From Paraburkholderia phenoliruptrix (lineage in GTDB: Bacteria > Pseudomonadota > Gammaproteobacteria > Burkholderiales > Burkholderiaceae): 33,747 nt of DNA. The notes under the pieces are model-generated. The model had not been told where the DNA came from. It saw only the letters and a program-made list of their open reading frames with translations, and ran no database searches. The position numbers and the translations under genes were made by a program. This document shows, piece by piece, positions 25,842 to 32,949 of the stretch (positions are counted from its first letter, which is position 1; each line of letters starts with the position of its first letter). The stretch covers positions 1 to 33,747 of the forward strand of contig NZ_CADIKB010000053.1 of assembly GCF_902859825.1 (NCBI RefSeq), in the 5' to 3' direction.

Positions 25842-26885
25842 TCAGTGCGCGCCGAATGCGGGCATCACGTCGGAGATAAAGAGTTCCAGCGACTTGCGCT
25901 TGCGCTCGAAGCTCATATGGCTGTCGAGCCAGAAGCTGTACTGGTCGTAGCCGAGTTCCTCATAACCCTTCAGGCGCGCGATCACCTGCTTCGGTTCGCC
26001 GATCACGAGGTTCTTACGGATGGCTTCGGACGAATACTGCGGGAACATGTCGATGTCGGCATCCGTAATCGGTTCGATAAAGCCTTGCTCGATCGGGCGC
26101 TCGTTCTTGAACCACTTGCTAAAGTAGCGGTAAAACTGCGCGAGGTCTTCGACGGCCGCATCCACTTCGGCGGCGTTCGCGCCGACGAACGTGTGCATCA
26201 GCATCATCACCTGCGGGCGCGGCACGTCCGGATTCGCGGCGCAGGCGGCATTAAAGCGCTCCATGAGGCTCACCACTTCGGCGTCGCCCTGCGCGAGCGA
26301 CGTCACCTGCACGTTGCAGCCGTTCGCAATGGCGAACGCGTGCGAGTTCGGATCGCGAGCGGCAAGCCATAGCGGCGGATGCGGCTGCTGAACCGGACGC
26401 GGCACCGGCGTGCTTGTCGGCCAGGACCAGAATTCGCCCTGATGCGCATAGTCGCCCTTGAAAAGCTGGCGCAACGCGGGGACGAGTTCGCGCATCCGCG
26501 CGCCGGCTGTCATCGCGTCGAGTCCAGGCACAAGCCGCTCGTATTCGAACGAATAGGCGCCGCGCGCAATGCCCAGATCGAGCCGGCCGTTGCTCGCGAC
26601 GTCGACCATGCCCGCTTCGCCGGCCAATGCGATCGGATGCCAGAACGGGGCGATCACCGTTCCGGTGCCGAGACGGATGCGCTCCGTCTTCGCCGCGAGA
26701 TACGCGAGATTGACGAACGGATTTGGCGCAATCGTGAATTCCATCGCGTGATGTTCGCCGATCCACGCGGTTTCGAAACCACCGCGCTCGGCGATCTGCA
26801 CGAGTTCGGTCATCTGGTCGAAGAGTTCGCGATGCGACGTGGTGTCGTCGTAGCGCTCCATATGCAGGAACAACGAGAACTTCAT
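25842..26885 (-). CDS. LLM-class flavin-dependent monooxygenase
   Basis: The 347-aa protein is a luciferase-like TIM-barrel oxygenase. The N-terminus MKFSLFLHMERYDD, the block FETAWIGEHHAMEFTIAPNP (with the flavin-side EHH), and the IRLGTGTVIAPFWHPI stretch are characteristic. Such enzymes use FMNH2 from a partner reductase to insert oxygen, often next to N, S or an aromatic ring, sometimes opening a ring. The reductase is encoded directly upstream (99 bp away). The ATG at 26885 follows AAAGGA by 6 nt. The substrate is unknown. The RutA-like and alkane/EDTA monooxygenase-like branches are the closest concepts I can name. Confidence 0.9.
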   Translation of the reverse strand: MKFSLFLHMERYDDTTSHRELFDQMTELVQIAERGGFETAWIGEHHAMEFTIAPNPFVNLAYLAAKTERIRLGTGTVIAPFWHPIALAGEAGMVDVASNGRLDLGIARGAYSFEYERLVPGLDAMTAGARMRELVPALRQLFKGDYAHQGEFWSWPTSTPVPRPVQQPHPPLWLAARDPNSHAFAIANGCNVQVTSLAQGDAEVVSLMERFNAACAANPDVPRPQVMMLMHTFVGANAAEVDAAVEDLAQFYRYFSKWFKNERPIEQGFIEPITDADIDMFPQYSSEAIRKNLVIGEPKQVIARLKGYEELGYDQYSFWLDSHMSFERKRKSLELFISDVMPAFGAH

Positions 26886-26984
26886 GATGATTCCTTTACC
26901 GTGGGTGCTGCGGGCGGCGCGTAGGCGTGCAATCGCGGGCAGCGAATTCGTTGGCGAAGCGGAGCATGCTCGTGAGCGGCGATG

Positions 26985-27953
26985 TCAGTGCGCGAGCGCG
27001 AGCGTCTGGACCTTGCCGGCTTCCGTATCGCCGACATAAATGCCGAACGCGTCTTCACTGCGTTCGCGCACGTAACGTTGCAGCATCGAACGCACGGCTT
27101 CGTCGTGCAGTTGATCCCACGGAATTTGCGCAAGCGGCACGATGCGGATCGCGCTGTCCATCCACGCGGAACCGTTGTCGATGACGCGGCCGCGGTAGTA
27201 GATCTGCACGCTCGCGAACGGGCCACTTGCCTGCGCACTGCCCGATTCGAACACGGCAAAAATGAAGTCCAGATGCACGTTGAGACCGAACTTCGTGAGC
27301 AGGCCGCGCAGGCTCGCGGCGTCGCTCGCTGGCTCGAGCTTGATGCCCGTCGGCAGCTTCAGCCCCTGCGGCGTTTCGAGCAGCACAAGTCCGTCGCGAT
27401 GTTCGAGGATCGCGCCGACTTGCGCGCGCGAACCCGCAGCGGCGAGCGCATCCTGCGAAAGGCTGAAGTTCACGTAGGCGCCGCGGCAGTAGCCGAGCGG
27501 CGACGCGCTCGTGTGAACGAAATCGAGCACGCGTCCGATCAGAATGATGTGGTCGCCCGCGTCGACCACCTCGTGCGTCGCGCAGTCGAAGCTCGCCGCC
27601 GCGCCCTTCATCACCGGCGCGCCCGTGTTGCGCGTTTCCCAGGCGACCTGCGCGAACTTGTCGGCGACTTTGGAGGCGAACACGCCCGACACGGCTTTCT
27701 GATCTTCCGCCAGCACGCTGACGGCGAAGTGGCTCGTCCCGGAGAACACGGCATAGCTCGACGCGGTCTTGGCAATGCACACCAGAATCAGCGGCGGATC
27801 GAGCGATACCGAGGTGAACGAGTTGGCGGTAAAGCCGCGTGGCGAGCCGTCGGCCTGAATCGTCGTGACGACGGTCACGCCCGTCACGAATGCGCCCAGC
27901 GCGCGGCGGAATTCGGCGGCGTCGAAAGCCTGGTGGGTAGCCGGCTCATTCAT
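26985..27953 (-). CDS. Flavin reductase with degenerate Nudix-like C-terminus
   Basis: Residues about 8-165 form a flavin reductase (FMN-binding split barrel) domain with the family blocks FVTGVTVVTT, GFTANSFTSVSLDPPLI and HIILIGRVLD. It should supply FMNH2 to the LLM oxygenase. Residues about 180-310 resemble a Nudix fold (VGAILEHRDGLVLLE, then LPTGIKLEPAS), but the Nudix-box catalytic Glu residues are replaced (a Thr-Lys pair stands where Glu-Glu is expected), so hydrolysis is unlikely. The fusion may be structural or sense a ligand. The ATG at 27953 (MNEPATHQAFD) overlaps the stop of the hydrolase gene by 8 bp. A longer frame to 27983 has no support. Confidence 0.88.
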   Translation of the reverse strand: MNEPATHQAFDAAEFRRALGAFVTGVTVVTTIQADGSPRGFTANSFTSVSLDPPLILVCIAKTASSYAVFSGTSHFAVSVLAEDQKAVSGVFASKVADKFAQVAWETRNTGAPVMKGAAASFDCATHEVVDAGDHIILIGRVLDFVHTSASPLGYCRGAYVNFSLSQDALAAAGSRAQVGAILEHRDGLVLLETPQGLKLPTGIKLEPASDAASLRGLLTKFGLNVHLDFIFAVFESGSAQASGPFASVQIYYRGRVIDNGSAWMDSAIRIVPLAQIPWDQLHDEAVRSMLQRYVRERSEDAFGIYVGDTEAGKVQTLALAH

Positions 27954-28824
27954 GACTTGCTCCAATGATCGATGCGTGGGCATGGCGTGCGGCGTTTGCT
28001 TCAGCGAGGAACGCGAGCAGCCGTTCGTTCACGCGCGCGGGGTCCGTCAGGTTCATCATATGGCGCGCGTTCGGGAGAATTTCCGCGCGGCCGTGGGGCG
28101 CCGCGGTGGCCATCGCGCGCGACATCGCCGGGCTCGAATTCGGATCGCACTCGCCTGTCAGGAAGAGCGCGGGCACGGCCAGATTGGCAAGCCGGCCGAC
28201 ATGCGCATCGTCCGAAGCGGCGAACAGGCGGTACGTGCGCGCGTAGCCGAGCGGATCGACGGAAAGCAGCAGCGCGCGCACCGCTTGCGCCGCCTGCGTC
28301 AGGTGCCCGGGAACCGGGTCGCCGAACCAGCGCGAGAGCGTGGCGTCCACGCCCGCTTCCGGTGGCGTTTCGCCGAGCGAGGCCGCGCGGGACATCACCG
28401 CTTCACGTTGTGCGGGCGTGCGGTCATAAACCGCGTTGAGCGCCGCGACGCTCAGCGTGCGTTGTGGATGCGCCAGCGCGAATTCGAGTGCGACGAGTGC
28501 GCCCATGGAATGCCCGACCACATGCGCGCGCCCGATTCCCATGGCATCGAGCAGCACCTTTAGCTGCGCGGCGTATTCCGCGAGCGTCGGCGTGGCGCTC
28601 GGCAGCGCGCTCTCGCCGTGCCCAAGCATGTCGTAGACGAGAACCTGGTAGCTTGCCGCCAGCGCGTCGATCTGCGGCGCCCACACGCTCCGGTTCATGC
28701 CCACCCCGTGGATCAGCACGACGGTGGCGAGCGCATCCGGCGAGCGCGGCGCATACACGCTGTAGCTGGTGCCGCCGGCCGCGCCGCGCGACGCGGCTCG
28801 CTCGGGCGCGAACTCAGGCTTCAT
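27946..28824 (-). CDS. Alpha/beta hydrolase
   Basis: The 292-aa protein has the alpha/beta-hydrolase signatures: oxyanion HG in LIHGVGMNRSVW, nucleophile Ser in VGHSMGAL, the acid in TGECDPNSS and the catalytic His in ARHMMNLTDP. It is a likely ester, lactone, amide or C-C bond hydrolase that acts on the product of the oxygenase. The ATG at 28824 (MKPEFAPERA) is chosen because AGGAG lies 10 nt upstream. The frame opens further up to 28932 but that part lies in the upstream gene. It overlaps the upstream gene by 11 bp and the downstream flavin reductase by 8 bp. Confidence 0.9.
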   Translation of the reverse strand: MKPEFAPERAASRGAAGGTSYSVYAPRSPDALATVVLIHGVGMNRSVWAPQIDALAASYQVLVYDMLGHGESALPSATPTLAEYAAQLKVLLDAMGIGRAHVVGHSMGALVALEFALAHPQRTLSVAALNAVYDRTPAQREAVMSRAASLGETPPEAGVDATLSRWFGDPVPGHLTQAAQAVRALLLSVDPLGYARTYRLFAASDDAHVGRLANLAVPALFLTGECDPNSSPAMSRAMATAAPHGRAEILPNARHMMNLTDPARVNERLLAFLAEANAARHAHASIIGASHE

Positions 28825-29401
28825 TGGACTCGAGCTCCTTGAGGTCCTGATAGCGGTCGCCGATCCGATGATGCGGACGGCCGCCGATCGAAGCACCGAG
28901 CGCGACGACGAGTTCGTCCGGCGCCGGTGCATCGACGATCGAAAACTGCACCGTCAGATAGTGCGAGCGCATGCCTTCGTCGTGCTTGTGCATCAGCGGA
29001 ATGGAGATCGGGCAGTTCGGACCGCCGCGCAGATTCGTGAAGCTCAGATAGCTCTTTGCGCCGACGGCCTTGCGGTAGTGATTGCCGAAGCGCAGCGTAT
29101 GGATCAGCGCCGACGCGTGCTCGATCTCGCCGGAGGTGCCGACAATCGCAGCCTTGCCGTAGCCTTCAATCGCCTCGCCGGAACCCGCGACGCGGAGCAT
29201 TTCCGCCGTCAACATTTCGCCCAGTTGCGGTGCGAGCCCGTGAATTTCCGGCTTCAGGTCCTCGACGAAACCGCGCCCTGCCCACGGATTGCGCAGCACC
29301 GCCGCCGCCCCGAACAGCTTGAGCGGCCGCACAGCCGCGCGGCCGCCCTCGATGAAAGTGTCTTCGACATAGGTGACCAGCTTGCGCACTTCCAGCTTCA
29401 T
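28814..29401 (-). CDS. DUF1185 'amino acid synthesis' family protein
   Basis: The 195-aa protein matches the DUF1185 family: MKLEVRKLVTYVEDTFIEGG at the N-terminus, LKLFGAAAVLRNPWAGRG, GKAAIVGTSGEIEHASALIHT and FTNLRGGPNCPISIPLMHK. Its biochemical role is unknown. Members sit in catabolic operons with flavin oxygenases and dehydrogenases. The ATG at 29401 follows AGGAG by 6 nt and is the first gene after the regulated promoter, so it is the leading gene of the operon. A longer frame to 29542 runs through the promoter and is rejected. Confidence 0.88.
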   Translation of the reverse strand: MKLEVRKLVTYVEDTFIEGGRAAVRPLKLFGAAAVLRNPWAGRGFVEDLKPEIHGLAPQLGEMLTAEMLRVAGSGEAIEGYGKAAIVGTSGEIEHASALIHTLRFGNHYRKAVGAKSYLSFTNLRGGPNCPISIPLMHKHDEGMRSHYLTVQFSIVDAPAPDELVVALGASIGGRPHHRIGDRYQDLKELESNEA

Positions 29402-29462
29402 ATCGTTCTCCTGACGGGGGCCGCAGCCCGGGATGTCCAGTGTGATGCAGATCGTTGAGATT

Positions 29463-29474
29463 ATGGTATGCCAT
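29463..29474. promoter_or_regulatory. GntR operator 1 (12-bp near-palindrome)
   Basis: ATGGTATGCCAT is palindromic except at the two central variable positions. It matches the ATGGNATNCCAT pattern shared with 29505-29516 and 30447-30458 and overlaps the -10 element of the operon promoter. This is a plausible site for the FCD/GntR regulator. Confidence 0.65.
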
Positions 29475-29491
29475 CTTATGGCGGACACCAA
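29463..29491 (-). promoter_or_regulatory. Candidate promoter of the catabolic/transport operon
   Basis: On the minus strand TTGGTG (29486-29491) and TACCAT (29463-29468) are 17 bp apart. The -10 overlaps operator 1, so a bound repressor would block polymerase. The first gene starts about 60 bp downstream. Confidence 0.5.
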
Positions 29492-29504
29492 GCTAATCAG
29501 TATT

Positions 29505-29516
29505 ATGGAATACCAT
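29505..29516. promoter_or_regulatory. GntR operator 2 (12-bp near-palindrome)
   Basis: ATGGAATACCAT lies upstream of the -35, with its centre 42 bp from operator 1, which is four turns of the helix. Both sites would then face the same side, compatible with cooperative binding. Confidence 0.65.
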
Positions 29517-29606
29517 GAGATCAGGCGTGCGCGTTCAGGCACGATTTCCGGCAGGCACTCGCACGACGAGGCGGGCGACGGCGTCGGCTGCAGCCTGGAC
29601 TGAGGT

Positions 29607-29640
29607 TGCGGTATGCGGTGTGCGGTATGCGGTGTGCGGT
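29607..29640. repeat. 14-bp tandem repeat, 2.4 copies
   Basis: The unit TGCGGTATGCGGTG occurs at 29607-29620 and 29621-29634, then TGCGGT at 29635-29640. It lies between the terminator of the upstream regulator and the operon operators. It is probably a replication-slippage repeat. The spacing of the control region could vary among strains. Confidence 0.7.
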
Positions 29641-29645
29641 CAAAT

Positions 29646-29675
29646 GAAAAAGGCCGCCGGGAGACCGGCGGCCTT
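29646..29675 (-). terminator. Intrinsic terminator of the upstream GntR gene
   Basis: A perfect 11-bp stem, AAGGCCGCCGG with CCGGCGGCCTT (29650-29660 and 29665-29675), has a 4-nt loop and on the minus strand is followed by TTTTT. It begins 24 nt after the stop of the second GntR regulator gene and separates it from the catabolic operon promoter. Confidence 0.85.
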
Positions 29676-29699
29676 CACTTCATTCGCGTTGACTTCGCG

Positions 29700-30386
29700 T
29701 CACTCGCCCACGGCCGGCTCCGCTTGCTGTGTGAGCGCGCTCATTGCAAGTTCGCCGGCCCGCTTGATGTGCGCAGCCGATGCCGCCGCGGCGGCGTCGC
29801 CGTCGCGCCGCTCGATCGCGTCGAGCAGCGTGTTCATCTCCTGATTCGACTCGTCGCCGCGCCCCGGCGTCGCGATGGTCAGCGCGCGCAGCCGATTGAT
29901 GCGCGCATTCAACGTTTTCACGACGCTGAGCGAGACGTGCTTGTGCGCGCCCTCGAACATGGCATCGTAGAAAAGCTCGGTGTATTCGAGCACGCGCGGC
30001 AGGTCATTTTTCTCGAACGCGTCTTCGATGACCTGGCGCAGCCCGCGCAGCCGCGCGACGAGTTCCGGCGACGACTGCTCCGCGCAAGCCCGCGCGGCAT
30101 TGGCTTCGAGCAGGCCGCGCAATTCATAGGTTTCCGCCACCTGGTCGGGATCGAGCCGCGCGACGATCGGGCCTTGCCGGGCGACGATCTCGACCAGCCC
30201 TTCCGTTTCCAGATGCCGCAGCACCTCGCGCACCACCGTGCGGCTCACGCCCAGTTCGTCGCACAGCGTACGCTCGACAAGCCGCGCGCCGGGTCGAAAG
30301 TACCCTTGCACGATGGCGCCGCGCAGTTTTTCAAGCGTGAGCTCACGCAGCGTTTTGGCGTTGCGGTCGATGCGAAGGTCTGACAT
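29700..30386 (-). CDS. GntR/FCD-family transcriptional regulator (copy 2)
   Basis: The 228-aa paralogue of the regulator at 19209-19946 has the same wHTH (LGVSRTVVREVLRHLETEGLV) and an FCD domain (about 88-210). It has its own intrinsic terminator and its promoter carries operator 3. The ATG at 30386 (MSDLRIDRNAKTLREL) is preferred. The frame extends upstream, including an ATG at 30458, but that start would lie inside the operator. It should control the operon starting at 29401 and itself. It is 92 bp downstream of the hipA stop and independently transcribed. Confidence 0.9.
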   Translation of the reverse strand: MSDLRIDRNAKTLRELTLEKLRGAIVQGYFRPGARLVERTLCDELGVSRTVVREVLRHLETEGLVEIVARQGPIVARLDPDQVAETYELRGLLEANAARACAEQSSPELVARLRGLRQVIEDAFEKNDLPRVLEYTELFYDAMFEGAHKHVSLSVVKTLNARINRLRALTIATPGRGDESNQEMNTLLDAIERRDGDAAAAASAAHIKRAGELAMSALTQQAEPAVGE

Positions 30387-30446
30387 AGGCGGCAAAGAGG
30401 AGAGGGGCTCGACTCCGGCCGGCGCCCGAGGGATCGGCGCCGGCCG

Positions 30447-30458
30447 ATGGAATGCCAT
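30447..30458. promoter_or_regulatory. GntR operator 3, in front of the copy-2 regulator gene
   Basis: ATGGAATGCCAT again matches ATGGNATNCCAT, directly downstream of a GATAAT (minus strand, 30459-30464) that may be the -10 of this gene. The position suggests autorepression. Confidence 0.6.
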
Positions 30459-30478
30459 ATTATCGCTTGTTCGACCTG

Positions 30479-31828
30479 TCAGGTTGCGGGCATGCGTTCC
30501 AGCGCGCGCGCCGCCTCGAGCATCCCGCCCAGCACTTTGTCGGCCACCTGCTCCGAGAAGCCCTGCGGAAGTTCGGCGCGAACCTGTTCGACGACCCCGG
30601 GCGTGCGGGCAATGATCTCCTGAAGCAGCGGCTCGGCGTTCTCGCCATAGCCGACCTTCCTCGCCGTGCTGTTGAAATGGCGCCGCTCGATCTTGTGCAT
30701 CTGATAGTGCCTGTTCTTGCCGAGCAGGGCCATCGCCAGTTTGATTTCCTGCTCCGCCCACTGGCTCGGCCCGTCGCCGATCACCGGGTAGGCCGACATC
30801 ACGTCATAGATGGGCGTCAGCCTGAAGCGTCCGCCGTCGCCGGCCAGCAACTGGAGACTGAAGTTTTTTGCGTGCCCGTCCGGCGCCCGCATCATCCAGA
30901 AAATGATCTGCGAGGCCATGAGCGTGCGCATGTCTTCCTCCGCCTGCTGCGACTGCTGTAATAGCGTGAACAGCGTCGCAAGGCCGGGGCCGCCCTCGTT
31001 CTCGTACTTGACGAGGGGCGAGGTGCCGGTTGCCTGACAGAAATCCTCCTGGATGAGCCGGAACAGCTGCTTTCCACTGCGGGAGAGGACCCGGTCGAAA
31101 CGCTCGACGACAAGCACTCGCTGCGAGCCGAACGTCGCGATGCGCACGTCGGCCGTGGGCAGCCCGTAGGCCTTCAGAAGCCGCATGCACAGCCATTCGT
31201 TGTCGACGGAGGTCGTGAAGTCGGCCTTGCGGCCGCCCACCATGCCGATAGGCAGCTTGAAGATGTGCGTGGTCGGTGTCGCGCCGCGCGGCTTCATCCA
31301 CTGGCCATCCCACCACAGGAATGCGTCCTTTTCCTGGGCGCCCGCCAGCGAGATGCGGAAGTCGTCGTCGGGGTCTCTCGCCGCGGCAAAGCGCTCGGGA
31401 CTGACCACTTCGAGCAGGTGCCGCTCAATGGCCTCTTCGTCGACGACCACACCCTCCACCTTGTCGATGCCCTGCGGTACCGCGTCGTCCGGCAGCAGTT
31501 GAAGCGCGCCCACGCAGTCGCGGCCGATGGCGGAAAGCAGATCGAACGCTTCGATGGAGCCGGTCTTGAACCGCGCCGCCACTCGCCTTCGAATTGTCTC
31601 GTTGTCCGGCAGAAGGCCGTCGAAGTAGTGAGAGACGCGATCTCCCCTGAGCGCCTCGTTGTGCAGATTGAACGGCAGCGACAGCGAGATCGGCCGCCCA
31701 CGTGGCGATCGACACCAGGCGCTGTCGTACTGCAGCTCGGATTCGCCATTGGCATTGATGGTCCAACGCCCAACGAAATCGCCGTTGGCCCACAGGGAAA
31801 GCGTCTGGCTATGCGAGCGGCGGCCCAT
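30479..31828 (-). CDS. hipA: HipA-family serine/threonine kinase toxin
   Basis: The 449-aa protein is close to the usual HipA length. The N-terminal HipA-N1 region (about 10-110) precedes the kinase core. The ATP-loop block RISLAGAQEKDAFL carries the Ser known to be autophosphorylated in E. coli HipA. The catalytic DGHAKNFS and the metal-binding YDVMSAYP are intact. HipA of E. coli phosphorylates glutamyl-tRNA synthetase and induces persistence. The ATG at 31828 lies 2 bp after the hipB stop; the longer frame to 31906 overlaps hipB and is not used. It should be inactivated by HipB. Confidence 0.93.
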   Translation of the reverse strand: MGRRSHSQTLSLWANGDFVGRWTINANGESELQYDSAWCRSPRGRPISLSLPFNLHNEALRGDRVSHYFDGLLPDNETIRRRVAARFKTGSIEAFDLLSAIGRDCVGALQLLPDDAVPQGIDKVEGVVVDEEAIERHLLEVVSPERFAAARDPDDDFRISLAGAQEKDAFLWWDGQWMKPRGATPTTHIFKLPIGMVGGRKADFTTSVDNEWLCMRLLKAYGLPTADVRIATFGSQRVLVVERFDRVLSRSGKQLFRLIQEDFCQATGTSPLVKYENEGGPGLATLFTLLQQSQQAEEDMRTLMASQIIFWMMRAPDGHAKNFSLQLLAGDGGRFRLTPIYDVMSAYPVIGDGPSQWAEQEIKLAMALLGKNRHYQMHKIERRHFNSTARKVGYGENAEPLLQEIIARTPGVVEQVRAELPQGFSEQVADKVLGGMLEAARALERMPAT

Positions 31829-31830
31829 GC

Positions 31831-32094
31831 TCACCACTCCGAAACGCTGGTGGATTCGACGCCGCCCCGCTCGCCGAGACGCAGCTCGAGGCCGATGGCC
31901 GCGCACCAGCTGAGCAATTGCCGGAAGCTGAGATCCTCGGGATTTCTTTCCAGATACGATATGCGGTTCTGACTCAAGCCGACACGCTGCGCGAGCTCCG
32001 CCTGGGTGAGCTTGCGCCGCTTGCGCGACGCGACCAGCAACTGACTGAGCTGCGTTGCGGTGAACAGCGGCTGACTGGAGGGAGCGGAAGTCAT
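31831..32094 (-). CDS. hipB: HipB-family antitoxin (XRE helix-turn-helix)
   Basis: This 87-aa protein has the XRE helix-turn-helix LTQAELAQRVGLSQNRISYLERN (about 30-52; here given as separate motif positions) and precedes hipA by 2 bp. In the known pair HipB binds HipA and represses the operon by binding TATCC-type palindromes. Three related palindromes stand directly upstream (32100-32168). The ATG at 32094 has a weak GGA 7 nt away. Confidence 0.9.
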   Translation of the reverse strand: MTSAPSSQPLFTATQLSQLLVASRKRRKLTQAELAQRVGLSQNRISYLERNPEDLSFRQLLSWCAAIGLELRLGERGGVESTSVSEW

Positions 32095-32099
32095 AGAAA

Positions 32100-32168
32100 T
32101 ATCCGTTATTCGGCTATCTCCATTTTAGCTGCTATCCGGCTAAAATCAAATTAGCTGCAATACGGATA
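32100..32168. promoter_or_regulatory. Three HipB-type operators at 26-bp spacing
   Basis: Three 17-bp imperfect palindromes TATCCGTTATTCGGCTA (32100-32116), TAGCTGCTATCCGGCTA (32126-32142) and TAGCTGCAATACGGATA (32152-32168) share the pattern TA-x-C-x-G-N5-C-x-G-x-TA. Their centres lie at 32108, 32134 and 32160, exactly 26 bp apart. They resemble E. coli HipB sites (TATCC-N8-GGATA) but are one base shorter. The middle site lies almost entirely within the spacer of the predicted promoter. Confidence 0.75.
32122..32149 (-). promoter_or_regulatory. hipBA promoter
   Basis: On the minus strand TTGATT (32144-32149) and TAAAAT (32122-32127) are 16 bp apart. The middle operator covers the spacer and the first two overlap the start region, so HipB binding would repress. 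The hipB ATG lies about 28 bp downstream of the -10. Confidence 0.6.
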
Positions 32169-32238
32169 TTTTCCCTATCGCGGACGCCCCTCGCCGCCCA
32201 GCCCCCGCGCCGGCATAGGGGAGTGCCGTGGTCCGCGA

Positions 32239-32445
32239 CTAGCCCGGACGTTGCCCCAGCGCGCCGCGCGTTTCGCGGCTCAAGCGCCGCACTGCCTCGG
32301 GCGGCTGCCCGACGGTGCGCAGGAACGCGCGTCTCATCCGCTCGCGATTGTTCAACCCCACCTGGTCCGCGATTACATCCAGTGACAGACGCCCTTGCTC
32401 CAGCATCAGCCTCGCCGCTTCGACGCGCAGATGTTGAATCATGTG
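32239..32445 (-). pseudogene. AraC/GlxA-family regulator, C-terminal fragment
   Basis: The frame ending at 32239 gives MIQHLRVEAARLMLEQGRLS followed by DVIADQVGLNNRERMRRAFLR, the two-helix HTH of a GlxA-like AraC regulator, with a normal C-terminus (GQPPEAVRRLSRETRGALGQ). Nothing of the N-terminal amidotransferase-like domain or the first part of the HTH is present. Upstream of about 32445 the frame runs in antisense through MFS sequence. The gene is broken at its 5' end. The right end of the fragment is estimated from where homology-like residues stop. Confidence 0.75.
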
Positions 32446-32460
32446 ACGCACGGCGACGAG

Positions 32461-32949
32461 CGCATTCTGGCCGGCATGTTCCTGTTGTGGGGCGTGGCGG
32501 CGACGGGAGGCAACCTGTGGGCCGGACGGCTCGTCGACAAGTTCCGCAGTCGCCACATCATCAACGCGATGCTGTGCGTGGCCGCCGTCAACTTCTGCGC
32601 GCTGCCGTGGACTTCCGGGCATACGTTGAGCGCCGCGCTTGCGCTGACGGTTCGGGGAATCTGCGGCTCGGGCCTCATCGTTCCGCAGCAGCACCGGCTT
32701 GTGCAATTGTCGCCGCACGTCGCGCCGTTGCTGGTCGCGCTCAACAATACGGCCACGTATATCGGGCTCGCGTGCTCGGGACTGCTCGGCGGCGCGGTGC
32801 TGCAGTCCATTGGCGGCCGCTATCTGAGCGTCGTGGCCGCGGCGCTGATCGGGTTTGCGTGGGTCCTCTCCGAGGCCGCGTATCGGCGAATCGAGCAGCC
32901 AGGCATGGCGCCGCACGCTGCGGCCAGCCGCCGAACCGGGACGGCCTGA
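32461..32949 (+). pseudogene. MFS transporter, C-terminal fragment
   Basis: From about 32461 the plus frame reads as the second half of a DHA1/AraJ-like sugar-efflux or drug transporter: MFLLWGVAATGGNLWAGRLV, a helix around SAALALTVRGICGSGLIVPQ, and the C-terminal block APLLVALNNTATYIGLACSG, then a last helix and a basic tail. Only about 4-5 of the usual 12 helices remain. No start or promoter for a full transporter exists. Its 5' break is at the same place as the 5' break of the AraC fragment, so both were probably cut by one event. Confidence 0.75.

Noticed and set aside
29402..29542. N-terminal extension of the DUF1185 protein to 29542
   Set aside because: It would be translated through the promoter and both operators, while the ATG at 29401 has a good Shine-Dalgarno sequence and starts the family domain.
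30387..30761. N-terminal extension of the copy-2 GntR protein
   Set aside because: It overlaps operator 3 and the hipA gene, and the family domain begins at 30386.
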